Shown: positions 7,913-14,424 of the stretch, one piece after another
Position numbering within the stretch: the first letter of the stretch is position 1
Layout of the letters: each line of letters opens with the position of its first letter
Source of the DNA: Candidatus Aenigmatarchaeota archaeon
GTDB taxonomy: Archaea > Aenigmatarchaeota > Aenigmatarchaeia > QMZP01
Reading direction: 5' to 3'
Length of the DNA stretch: 16,179 nt
Assembly (NCBI GenBank): GCA_030666115.1
Contig: DAOUYM010000011.1
Location: 1-16,179 of the forward strand
Program-made: the position numbers and the translations under genes
Notes under the pieces: model-generated
What the model saw: only the letters and a program-made list of their open reading frames with translations
The model's database searches: none
What the model was told of the DNA's origin: nothing

Positions 7913-8944
7913 CTACCTCAGGATATTGTCAAGATTAAGATCCACGTCAGAATCGGCCAGGGTTACATATATAAGATTCCTTTTTTCGGAAACTCCATCA
8001 AACACGTCTTTTATACCGGTCATTATTCTACTACCCTTTCTGGTATAGAAGAAGAACGATTTCTTCAGTTCCTTATCAAAAAACCGATGGGAACTGCCAA
8101 CTAGTATCCCGATGCAATTGTTTTTCATAACCAGAGATTTGGATGCCTTTAGGATAGAATTCAAGGCATCGGCATCCATATATGGGATTCTGTAATCGAC
8201 TAGAACAAGTATGTTCATGCCCTTTATTCTACATTTCCTGACCACGAAATATACAGGCTTTCCGGGGTCATTCGAGATGTAAAAATAGTATTTTCGTGGA
8301 GAGTCGAAGAATCTCCAATTCAAAAATTCCCGTGAACGCGAGAATTCCACGGTTTTGCTCCAGTGATACTCTTTCCAATCTTCAATCTTGTTAATTAGCT
8401 TGAATTCAGTGCCATTGGCCTTTATTTCTCTCGGGAAGTATTCGCGTCTGGATTTGCTATTCATTGGCTTTCTCATGAATTCTTTTATCAAAGCAATGGG
8501 TGCAAGGGGATTCAACCATATGAATATTTTCAGTTTTCCTATGGTCCTTATTCCCAGGCGCTCCACTAGCTTTTTAGATATGTCCGATATCCCAATCACG
8601 AAGTAGCCCTTTGCATCTTTTATGGTCTTCATGATCATTGCCGCTCCCACAGCCCCCCTGTATTTATCAAGGACATAGAAATCAGCACCGAAACAGCCCT
8701 CCCTACCCTTTCCGTTTAAATGCCATCTGACAGCATTGAGTAATGATTGACCCACTATCTCTTTTCCCTCGTTATAATAGAGCAGTATGTATGGTTTTTC
8801 TTTAGTACCTAGCGCGGGATTCCTGATATAATGCCACACGAAGCGTTTTCTTACATCACTTCTCCCCGGGAACACGTACTCATTGAATCTTATGAATTTT
8901 CCAGACTCTGTGTGTTTTGATGCATCTAACATAGCTAGTTCCAT
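7913..8944 (-). CDS. GNAT-fold acyltransferase-like protein, probably surface polysaccharide related
   Basis: A 343-residue protein resembling the double-GNAT proteins often found in polysaccharide gene clusters. The N-terminal half has a GNAT-like acyl-CoA loop and helix (GADFYVLDKYRGAVGAAMI, about 86-104). Position 207-216 reads FLNWRFFDSP, a pattern typical of these proteins, and the C-terminus ends with a YVTLADSD-type strand. No signal peptide or membrane segment is seen, so it should be cytoplasmic. The ATG at 8944 has a GAGGT ribosome site seven bases before it. The TATATATA tract around 8983-8993, overlapping the deacetylase stop, could be its own TATA box; otherwise it is co-transcribed with the deacetylase 42 bases upstream. 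Acyl donor and acceptor are unknown. Family call is by pattern recognition and is moderately secure. Confidence 0.65.
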   Translation of the reverse strand: MELAMLDASKHTESGKFIRFNEYVFPGRSDVRKRFVWHYIRNPALGTKEKPYILLYYNEGKEIVGQSLLNAVRWHLNGKGREGCFGADFYVLDKYRGAVGAAMIMKTIKDAKGYFVIGISDISKKLVERLGIRTIGKLKIFIWLNPLAPIALIKEFMRKPMNSKSRREYFPREIKANGTEFKLINKIEDWKEYHWSKTVEFSRSREFLNWRFFDSPRKYYFYISNDPGKPVYFVVRKCRIKGMNILVLVDYRIPYMDADALNSILKASKSLVMKNNCIGILVGSSHRFFDKELKKSFFFYTRKGSRIMTGIKDVFDGVSEKRNLIYVTLADSDVDLNLDNILR

Positions 8945-8986
8945 ATCAACTACCTCAGTTCTTTGATAATTTTTGAGTTTATATGG

Positions 8987-9799
8987 TTATATATATACGT
9001 ACAGCCTCATGATTTTTCTTAGAATGTTAAGCAGGGGATCCATGGTTCCTGATATTTTGACCTTGAAAGAGGTGAGGTTATTCTCATGTGAAACACCCCT
9101 TCTTCTTAGTTCATACATGTCCGTATTGCTGTCATTACCACCATTTACACACGAGACTGCGCAGAGAAAACCAGCTTCTTTGACTGTTTTTTTTATTTCA
9201 TCATTGAAGTTCCCATACGGATAGGCGAAGAAATCTACCTTCTTCCTGGTTTTTCTTTCCACTACCCTTTTTGATTCTTCTACTTCCCATACCATTTTCT
9301 CAGATGTCAGGTCACATAACTTGGGATGTGTAACGGTGTGAGCACCAAACTCTATCACATCCCCCATTTTTTTAATGTCATTCCAGGTCAAGAAATCATC
9401 AGAACCCATGCTGCCTGTTCTCAGGAATATGGTTGCAGGGACTTTGTATTTTTTCAGCACAGGATAAGCATATAAAAAATTATCCCTGTAGCCATCATCG
9501 AATGTTATCGTTAATGATCTTTTCGGTGGATTTCTCCCTGAAGAAATGTAACCATATAATTCCCTCAGTGATATAACATTGTATTTTTCAGTTAGGTATT
9601 TGATATGTCTTTCAAAATTACTCTTCGATACTACTGACAATTCATTTTTGCTGACCTTTCTAGGATCATCCTCTCTTATTCTGTGATATGTTATGATTAT
9701 AGCCTTGTCGTCAAGCACGCGATAAAAAAAGGTTACACCACTGTAATATAACAGAAAACTTATCAGAACTTCAAAGTATAAGGCGATCCATATGTCCAT
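8987..9799 (-). CDS. Polysaccharide deacetylase family protein (NodB domain, CE4)
   Basis: Removes acetyl groups from amino sugars in surface glycans. The 270-residue product has an N-terminal hydrophobic segment (about 4-27) that could anchor it with the domain outside, ITYHRI at 36-41, the catalytic/metal motif TFDDGY (99-104), metal-binding H154 and H158 (HTVTHP), and FAYPYG (191-196). All key CE4 motifs are present. The ATG at 9799 follows GTGAT, an archaeal ribosome-site match. Only 31 bases separate it from the rpoL stop and no TATA box is visible there, so transcription probably reads through from rpoL. Together with the GNAT gene it forms the minus-strand half of the island. Substrate is unknown. 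Confidence 0.88.
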   Translation of the reverse strand: MDIWIALYFEVLISFLLYYSGVTFFYRVLDDKAIIITYHRIREDDPRKVSKNELSVVSKSNFERHIKYLTEKYNVISLRELYGYISSGRNPPKRSLTITFDDGYRDNFLYAYPVLKKYKVPATIFLRTGSMGSDDFLTWNDIKKMGDVIEFGAHTVTHPKLCDLTSEKMVWEVEESKRVVERKTRKKVDFFAYPYGNFNDEIKKTVKEAGFLCAVSCVNGGNDSNTDMYELRRRGVSHENNLTSFKVKISGTMDPLLNILRKIMRLYVYI

Positions 9800-9830
9800 A
9801 TCAAATCACTACAGGAGATCCCTTTTAGCA

Positions 9831-9878
9831 TTATTTCTTCATTGCCCTTTTGAATTCCCTTGAGAAACCCTTTGCGTC
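9831..9878 (-). repeat. Right copy of the rpoL 3'-end direct repeat
   Basis: This is the functional 3' end of rpoL and matches 2248-2295 at 43 of 48 bases in the same orientation, offset 7,583 bp. The 27-base identical core is 9835-9861. See the left copy for the argument that the pair are att-like sites. Confidence 0.8.
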
Positions 9879-10100
9879 GTCTATTACCATCTGTGCTGAA
9901 TCCACCATAACCTTCTTTGGGTTGTTTGCCTTGATTATTATCTTGGGCTGGGATAGTTCCGGATGCTCTATCATGTAGGTGGCCTGGTCTGCTTTCTCCT
10001 TCCAGGCGTTTTCCCTTAGAAGATTCATGAGGGTGTGGGATTCTCCAATAACCTCAACCTTCATCTTGTCCTTCTTCTTTTCTAGTACCTTGAGCTCCAT
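9831..10100 (-). CDS. rpoL: DNA-directed RNA polymerase subunit L (Rpo11)
   Basis: Small subunit that pairs with Rpo3 as the archaeal counterpart of the alpha dimer. The 89-residue product has the expected length and pattern: MELKVLEK start, GESHTLMNLLRENAW in the first helix, a YMIEHPELSQPKIIIKA core strand region, and a C-terminal helix ending REFKRAMKK. The ATG at 10100 is preceded by GTGATT; a GTG at 10109 is part of that ribosome site rather than the start. A TATA tract is at about 10134-10146. The last 48 bases are repeated at 2248-2295, and this end may have been supplied or restored by island integration. Downstream minus-strand island genes begin only 31 bases after its stop. Confidence 0.92.
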   Translation of the reverse strand: MELKVLEKKKDKMKVEVIGESHTLMNLLRENAWKEKADQATYMIEHPELSQPKIIIKANNPKKVMVDSAQMVIDDAKGFSREFKRAMKK

Positions 10101-10131
10101 ACCAATCACTTAACCAATACTTAATATCTAT

Positions 10132-10148
10132 GTATATATATAAATTTA
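10132..10148 (-). promoter_or_regulatory. TATA element of rpoL
   Basis: The minus strand reads AAATTTATATATATA about 35-47 bases before the rpoL ATG, the expected place for an archaeal TATA box with a short leader carrying the GTGATT ribosome site. Confidence 0.55.
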
Positions 10149-10157
10149 TCGCTGGAT

Positions 10158-11522
10158 TTATTGCTCGGCCTGCTTGTTTGGCTCGGATGCGGATATCTCC
10201 TCCTCGATGATAGCCGAGAACCTGTTCTTTATTTCCTCAAAACTCTGCTCATCTTTCCCTTCCATGGTGAGTCTTATGGTTGGGGATGTGTTGGATGGCC
10301 TCACAAGCACCCACCCCTTTTCAAGATCAATCCTGACCCCGTCGAGTGTGTTCACATTTTCGTGTTCCTTCATCATTCTCTCCTTGATCCTGTCCATGAC
10401 CATGAACTTCCTCTCATCATCACACTCGAAGTTCACCCGTTTGAACGGATACGAGGGGATACCTTTGGCTATTTCCGATAGGTCGGAATCCCTGGACGAC
10501 AGCACGCAGGCGAAGTAGTACGAAACCGCGAGGGAATCGTCAGTGGGGAATATGGAAGGGATTACGTAGTGTCCGGCCCTTTCTGCACCGAAGCATGCCT
10601 TCTCCCTGTAGACAGCGTCCATAAGGAAGGTGTGGCCTACCCTTATCCTTTTGACCTCCCTTCCGAACTTCTCCGGGATTATATCTATAACCTTCGTGCA
10701 TTCAACATTCGCTATCACCGGTCCCTCCTCCTTCTGGATCAGTTCCTCTAGTATGATGTAGGAAGTCTGTTCTGGTGTAAGCACGCTTCCGTTGCAGTCG
10801 ATTATCACTGCCCTGTCACCATCCCCGTCGTAAGCAATCCCGAAATCAAACTCCCTGACCCTTTCTTTTGCAACGGTTAGCGGGTCCTCGAAGTTGTCTG
10901 GTGATCTGTTAGGGAAGCTACCGTCAGGTTCCTCAAAAAGAACATCAACATCGAATCCTGCCCTCTCGAAGAGTTTCCTGGCAACCACGCAGGCTGCCCC
11001 GTTACCGCAGTCCAGCAAGATCTTCATCTTCTTCCTGGGTCTTATTTTCGATAAAAGGAACTCTACGTACTCCTCGATAACCTTTCCTGTATCCTCGTTC
11101 TCAACCCGGCCAGTCCCCTTGTCCACAATCCTCCCTTCAAGGGAAAGATCCCTTATTTTGTAGTTGTCCTCCTCCATGAATCCTGTGCCATTGCTGCAGA
11201 AGAACTTGATTCCTGTCCATTCAGCCGGCATGTGGGACGCTGTTATGTACGCGAATGGTAGTCTTCTTTTCCAGGCATAGAGTGAACCAACGCCAAGAGA
11301 AACCATACCAACGTCAACGACGTCCTTGCCTGTTCTACTGAAGCCATTTATGAACGCCCTGGCAACGCCCTCGCTGGATATCCTGACATCCCTTCCTACC
11401 ACTACCTTATCTTCCTTAAGAAATCTTGCCATGGAGTTGCCGATAACCCCAACATCATCTTCTGTGACGTCCTTGCCGTAGACTCCCCTGATGTCGTAGG
11501 CCCTGAATATGGAAGGATGCAT
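10158..11522 (-). CDS. manB: Phosphomannomutase/phosphoglucomutase (alpha-D-phosphohexomutase)
   Basis: Interconverts hexose 6-phosphate and hexose 1-phosphate, feeding nucleotide-sugar and glycan synthesis. The 454-residue product shows the four family motifs: active-site serine in TASHMP (S96), the metal loop DGDGDR (232-237), the sugar-binding loop ERAGHY, and the phosphate-binding RPSNTSPTIR near the C-terminus. RPSNT favours a mannose/glucose mutase over a GlmM-type glucosamine mutase, which usually has RPSGT. The ATG at 11522 starts MHPSIFRAYDIRG, a normal family N-terminus. An ATG at 11564 is in frame but lies upstream of the TATA box. Substrate preference cannot be told from sequence. 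Its product could supply sugars for AglB glycans. Confidence 0.9.
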   Translation of the reverse strand: MHPSIFRAYDIRGVYGKDVTEDDVGVIGNSMARFLKEDKVVVGRDVRISSEGVARAFINGFSRTGKDVVDVGMVSLGVGSLYAWKRRLPFAYITASHMPAEWTGIKFFCSNGTGFMEEDNYKIRDLSLEGRIVDKGTGRVENEDTGKVIEEYVEFLLSKIRPRKKMKILLDCGNGAACVVARKLFERAGFDVDVLFEEPDGSFPNRSPDNFEDPLTVAKERVREFDFGIAYDGDGDRAVIIDCNGSVLTPEQTSYIILEELIQKEEGPVIANVECTKVIDIIPEKFGREVKRIRVGHTFLMDAVYREKACFGAERAGHYVIPSIFPTDDSLAVSYYFACVLSSRDSDLSEIAKGIPSYPFKRVNFECDDERKFMVMDRIKERMMKEHENVNTLDGVRIDLEKGWVLVRPSNTSPTIRLTMEGKDEQSFEEIKNRFSAIIEEEISASEPNKQAEQ

Positions 11523-11542
11523 ATAGAAATGGTTGATGTTGC

Positions 11543-11556
11543 GATATTTAAATTGT
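11543..11556 (-). promoter_or_regulatory. TATA element of manB, leaderless promoter
   Basis: The minus strand reads AATTTAAATATCG, with its centre about 26 bases before the ATG at 11522. That spacing places the transcription start at or within a base or two of the start codon, which fits the lack of a ribosome site. Confidence 0.6.
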
Positions 11557-11597
11557 TGACCCACCCCTTGGGATGTTTGCTTACCTTCCCCGATTGT

Positions 11598-12899
11598 CTA
11601 CTTGCCTCTCGCGAGTTTTATGTGGGATTCTGCCAGTTCGTGTTCGTGTGCTTGTGTCGCTATCAGGTTCAGGTCCTGTGCAGTTACTGCTGCACCGATT
11701 ATCTCTGCCAGTTTCCTTGAATTGGATCCGGGTATATCACCTGGTCCATAGCATCCGAGCATGTCCAGGCAGTCCTTGGCTGCACCGAAGCCTGTACCAC
11801 CACCCATTGTGGCAACCTCCAGGCACGGAAGCGTCACACCAAAGATCAGGCTATCCGTGTCCTTATCCATTTCCGCATGGACGAAGCATGAAGATGATTC
11901 TGTTATCTGTGCGCAGTCCTGGCCGGTTGCTATGAATATGGCTGCTATGGTGTTCCCTACGTTTGCATTGAACCCGCTCACAGTACCAGCAAGCGACGAT
12001 CCCTGGTAGTTCTTTATATGGTTCAGCTCAACCACGGCTTCTGGTTCTACCTTAAAGACGTTTTTGATGGTTTCCCTGGGGATTGAGACCTGCGTCTCGA
12101 CTGACTTCCCCCGTCCCAAAAGAACATTGATGTGTGATGCCTTCTTGTCTGTGCAGAGATTTCCTGTCAGGCTCCTGAGCTTAACAAACGGGTATTTGCC
12201 CATAAGGACCTTGACAGCGTTGGATGAATACTTGGTTGCCGAGTTCATTCCCATGGAGTCTCCTGTCTGGAAGTAGAACCTCAGGTGCAGGCGCCTTCCG
12301 ATCTGGAAGGGCTGTATGTCCAGCAGCCTTGAAACGCGGGATTCTGCCTCAGCTGCCTTCTTCATCTCCTGGAACAGCTCACCCTTCTTTAGAATCTCGT
12401 CAGATATTTCCTTGGCCTTCTCTGGATCAGGAGTCTCCATCAGTGGCGCCCTTGTCATATGGTCCTTGACAACAATACTCTTTATTCCACCAGCCTCATT
12501 TATCGCCTTGAATCCCCTGTTTATGCCGGCTATAAGGGCTGCCTCGTTGGTTGCTAACGGCAGATGGAAATCACCCTTGGCATAGTTTCCAAGAACCTTT
12601 ACAGGACCTATTACGCCCAGTGGCACAGAAACCCCGCCGATCTTCTGCTCTATTCCAGTGGTTGGCCTGTCCCTTATGATAGAGGAACTGTCAACATAAC
12701 TGCCTCTTATGAGGTCGAACCTCTTCCCAACATTCTTCTCCAGTTGCTCGAGTCTGATAGATGCTGCCTTCTCGTTGGCTTCGCTCCATTTCTCAGGATC
12801 CTTCCCAAAAACCCTTTCCCATACATTTAGTTCAAGCTCCCTGGATCTCATCCCTCCTTCAAAGAACTCTTTCCTTATCTGCTCCATTTCCGCACTCAT
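11598..12899 (-). CDS. hmgA: Hydroxymethylglutaryl-CoA reductase (NADPH), class I
   Basis: Reduces HMG-CoA to mevalonate, the committed step to archaeal isoprenoid lipids. The 433-residue product is of usual archaeal length. It shows KIGGVSVPLGVIGPV (86-100), the catalytic glutamate in TNEAAL (E119), the catalytic lysine region TDKKASHIN (K252, with GRGKSVE following), the NADPH-binding NANVGNTIAAIF, the catalytic aspartate in GQDCAQ (D328), GGGTGFG and the C-terminal catalytic histidine in AESHI (H426). These features mark class I. The ATG at 12899 is chosen over a TTG nine bases earlier. A TATA-like ATTTAAAC lies about 26-32 bases upstream. The next gene downstream on the same strand, manB, has its own promoter in the 75-base gap. 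Confidence 0.96.
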   Translation of the reverse strand: MSAEMEQIRKEFFEGGMRSRELELNVWERVFGKDPEKWSEANEKAASIRLEQLEKNVGKRFDLIRGSYVDSSSIIRDRPTTGIEQKIGGVSVPLGVIGPVKVLGNYAKGDFHLPLATNEAALIAGINRGFKAINEAGGIKSIVVKDHMTRAPLMETPDPEKAKEISDEILKKGELFQEMKKAAEAESRVSRLLDIQPFQIGRRLHLRFYFQTGDSMGMNSATKYSSNAVKVLMGKYPFVKLRSLTGNLCTDKKASHINVLLGRGKSVETQVSIPRETIKNVFKVEPEAVVELNHIKNYQGSSLAGTVSGFNANVGNTIAAIFIATGQDCAQITESSSCFVHAEMDKDTDSLIFGVTLPCLEVATMGGGTGFGAAKDCLDMLGCYGPGDIPGSNSRKLAEIIGAAVTAQDLNLIATQAHEHELAESHIKLARGK

Positions 12900-12920
12900 G
12901 AATATCAAATCCTCACCAAA

Positions 12921-12933
12921 AGTTTAAATATTG
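12921..12933 (-). promoter_or_regulatory. TATA element of HMG-CoA reductase
   Basis: The minus strand reads CAATATTTAAACT, with its centre about 27 bases before the ATG at 12899, the normal archaeal spacing for a very short leader. The TnpB element begins a few tens of bases beyond it. Confidence 0.5.
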
Positions 12934-13033
12934 ACGAGTTCAAAACGTTGATTGTCTTATTAATGACCTGTTTAGCACATGAGCGGGAAATCCCACACCC
13001 TTCAGGGATCGGAATGAAAGCGAGCCAGCCAAA

Positions 13034-13046
13034 GCTTATATATAAC
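13034..13046 (+). promoter_or_regulatory. TATA element for the RHH-tnpB unit
   Basis: The run CTTATATATAAC sits with its centre about 25 bases before the ATG at 13065, suggesting a leaderless transcript that carries both the small ORF and tnpB. Confidence 0.5.
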
Positions 13047-13064
13047 ATTATCCATATATATAAT

Positions 13065-13172
13065 ATGGATAAAGTAAAAGTGCAGCTGGATAAGGATATA
13101 GTGAATAAGCTCATAAAACTGAAACAAGTCGGGGATACATACTCCGATGTAATAAGAAGGTTGTTAAAATGA
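13065..13172 (+). CDS. Tiny ribbon-helix-helix/VapB-like protein upstream of tnpB
   Basis: A 35-residue ORF whose sequence (strand with KVKVQLDKD, then VNKLIKLKQ, then GDTYSDVIRRLL) fits the short archaeal ribbon-helix-helix antitoxin pattern, a beta strand that binds DNA followed by two helices. Its stop overlaps the tnpB start (ATGA), implying translational coupling, and the TATA spacing suggests a leaderless message. The frame stays open upstream to 12948, but that part crosses the element's end and the TATA box, so the ATG at 13065 is used. It may regulate tnpB or act as an antitoxin-like partner. A chance ORF is possible because of its small size, but the motif and the overlap argue for a real gene. 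Confidence 0.65.
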   Translation: MDKVKVQLDKDIVNKLIKLKQVGDTYSDVIRRLLK

Positions 13173-14368
13173 AACTCTGTCTAAAATATCGCATTAACCC
13201 GACAGAAGAGCAGGAAGGGTGCCTTGATAAGCTCGGCTTCTATGCCACAAAGCTGTACAACACGGACAACTATATGAGACGTGAGCAGTGGGACAAGACT
13301 GGCAAGATACCCAATTGGTATGAGCAGAAGAAACTGTTGAGAGAAAACCACTGGTACAAATTATTACCTTCCCAGACAGCACAGGCGGTGATAAAGAATC
13401 TACAAGACAACTATGTTTCCTGGTTTGTGTTGCGGAAAACAGACAATGATGCAAATCCGCCAATGTTCAGAAGGAAGGACAAACCGAGTCCGCTTACATT
13501 CTATCAGCAGTTTTCAATAGTCAACGGAAGGATAACAATAATCATGTCAAGAAAGTTCAGAACCGAAAACGGAATCAACGAAATTTCTTTCGATGTTGGG
13601 GTGTGGAGAGACATCAAAGGCGTTCCAAAGATGTGCAACATAATAAGGCAGGGAAACAAGTGGATGGCTCATATCGTTTATGAAGTCCCAGAGAGGAAAC
13701 TGAAGAAATATCCGAACACTATGGGGGTTGACCTGGGTATCATCAATCTCATAACAACGGCGGACACCCATGGGAACACAAAAACCTATTCTGGAAGACA
13801 GGCACTATCCATACAGCACTATTTCAACAAAGAGATAGCGAAGGTGCAGGGCAAATCAATGAAACAGCAGAAGAAAAAGAGAACCAAGAGCACATCAAGG
13901 ATGCACAGACACAAGTCCAGACAGATTAACCAGCTAATCCACACAGCGACAAAGAGGACAATCGATGATGCGATAAAACATAAAGTCGGGACAATTGTCA
14001 TAGGAGACATAAAGAATATTCGCAAGGACAAGCACTGGCGAAAGAAGGATAGCCAAAAGCTCCATTCATGGTCATTTGCCAAGCTCACCAGCCAGCTGAC
14101 ATACAAAGCAATGTTGGCTGGAATACGGGTAGTCAAGGTGGGTGAGAGAGATACGAGCAAGACCTGCTCTGTGTGCGGAGTAATCAAAAAATCAAACAGA
14201 AAGCATAGGGGTCTTTATCGGTGCAAATGCGGAAACCAAATGAATGCAGACATAAACGGGGCAAGAAATATCCTGAAAAAGTATCTCCGAGAATCTAAAG
14301 ATTCGAGGAGTATTGGCTCTGTGGCAGAGCCGTTGATATGGAGGTGTTCAAATGTTGTGCCTTCATAA
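13169..14368 (+). CDS. tnpB: TnpB, RNA-guided nuclease of the IS200/IS605 group
   Basis: TnpB uses an RNA from the element's right end to cut DNA beside a short left-flank motif, which keeps such elements in the genome. The 399-residue product has an N-terminal wedge/recognition region starting MKLCLKYRINPT, RuvC-I at MGVDLGIINL (D188), RuvC-II at TIVIGDIKNIR, a zinc ribbon with C333, C336, C352 and C354, and RuvC-III at NADINGARN (D361). The RuvC-II position normally occupied by Glu is Gly279, next to D280. E326, just before the zinc ribbon (VGERDTSKTC), may take its place, as reported for some TnpB and Fanzor groups with a rearranged site. The start overlaps the RHH-like ORF stop. Length is normal and there is no frameshift. 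Confidence 0.93.
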   Translation: MKLCLKYRINPTEEQEGCLDKLGFYATKLYNTDNYMRREQWDKTGKIPNWYEQKKLLRENHWYKLLPSQTAQAVIKNLQDNYVSWFVLRKTDNDANPPMFRRKDKPSPLTFYQQFSIVNGRITIIMSRKFRTENGINEISFDVGVWRDIKGVPKMCNIIRQGNKWMAHIVYEVPERKLKKYPNTMGVDLGIINLITTADTHGNTKTYSGRQALSIQHYFNKEIAKVQGKSMKQQKKKRTKSTSRMHRHKSRQINQLIHTATKRTIDDAIKHKVGTIVIGDIKNIRKDKHWRKKDSQKLHSWSFAKLTSQLTYKAMLAGIRVVKVGERDTSKTCSVCGVIKKSNRKHRGLYRCKCGNQMNADINGARNILKKYLRESKDSRSIGSVAEPLIWRCSNVVPS

Positions 14369-14407
14369 GTCGAGAAGCCCATGTGCTTCAGCCGTGGGAG
14401 TTGTCAC
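14369..14407 (+). ncRNA. Right end of the TnpB element and probable 3' part of its guide RNA scaffold
   Basis: After the tnpB stop comes a hairpin at 14378-14398: CCCATG pairs with CGTGGG, then GC/GC closes a TTCA loop with one bulged T, followed by GAGTTGTCAC. Archaeal TnpB elements end in this kind of hairpin, and their guide RNA covers the tnpB 3' end plus this hairpin, with the guide read from the flanking DNA. The guide would begin at about 14408, in the AT-rich leader of dph2. The scaffold's 5' end is not visible. Confidence 0.6.
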
Positions 14408-14424
14408 AAATATAATATGATACT

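Larger units (their letters stand above)
2248..9878. mobile_element. Putative integrated island between duplicated rpoL 3' ends
   Basis: The interval from the left rpoL remnant to the intact rpoL 3' end holds eight genes absent from a typical archaeal core set: acpS, ACP, AMP-ligase, Fe-type ADH, LuxE, LuxC, GNAT protein and polysaccharide deacetylase. The repeats are direct and placed so that the island restores rpoL, while the old 3' end is displaced to 2248-2295. Hand counts on sampled 60-base lines give mostly 32-48% G+C inside (one line at 53%) against about 42-62% in flanking genes, a modest difference. No integrase, transposase or casposase is present, so mobility today is doubtful. 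The boundary repeat is seen directly; integration is an inference. An alternative is a local duplication of the rpoL end during a rearrangement. Confidence 0.5.
12981..14407 (+). mobile_element. Solo TnpB element (IS200/IS605 group, no TnpA)
   Basis: The unit holds a small RHH-like ORF and tnpB, flanked by hairpin-forming ends. The left hairpin lies at about 12991-13013 (CCC/GGG stem closed by a TTCA loop, followed by GGAATGAAAGCGAG, which resembles archaeal left ends). The right hairpin at 14378-14398 is followed by GAGTTGTCAC. There is no Y1 transposase gene, so it can move only with help in trans, or is fixed. The left boundary is uncertain (somewhere in about 12950-12990); the right boundary is placed at the end of TTGTCAC. 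It lies between the HMG-CoA reductase promoter and the start of dph2. Confidence 0.7.

Noticed and set aside
2289..9830. Integrase or casposase gene that would explain the island
   Set aside because: I looked through the long frames in the block and each is accounted for by another family, so no recombinase is claimed.
12948..12952. TTGAT as the exact left junction of the TnpB element
   Set aside because: It matches the ISDra2 target motif, but a TTGAC also occurs at 12931-12935 and the archaeal element's own motif is unknown, so the left edge is left open.
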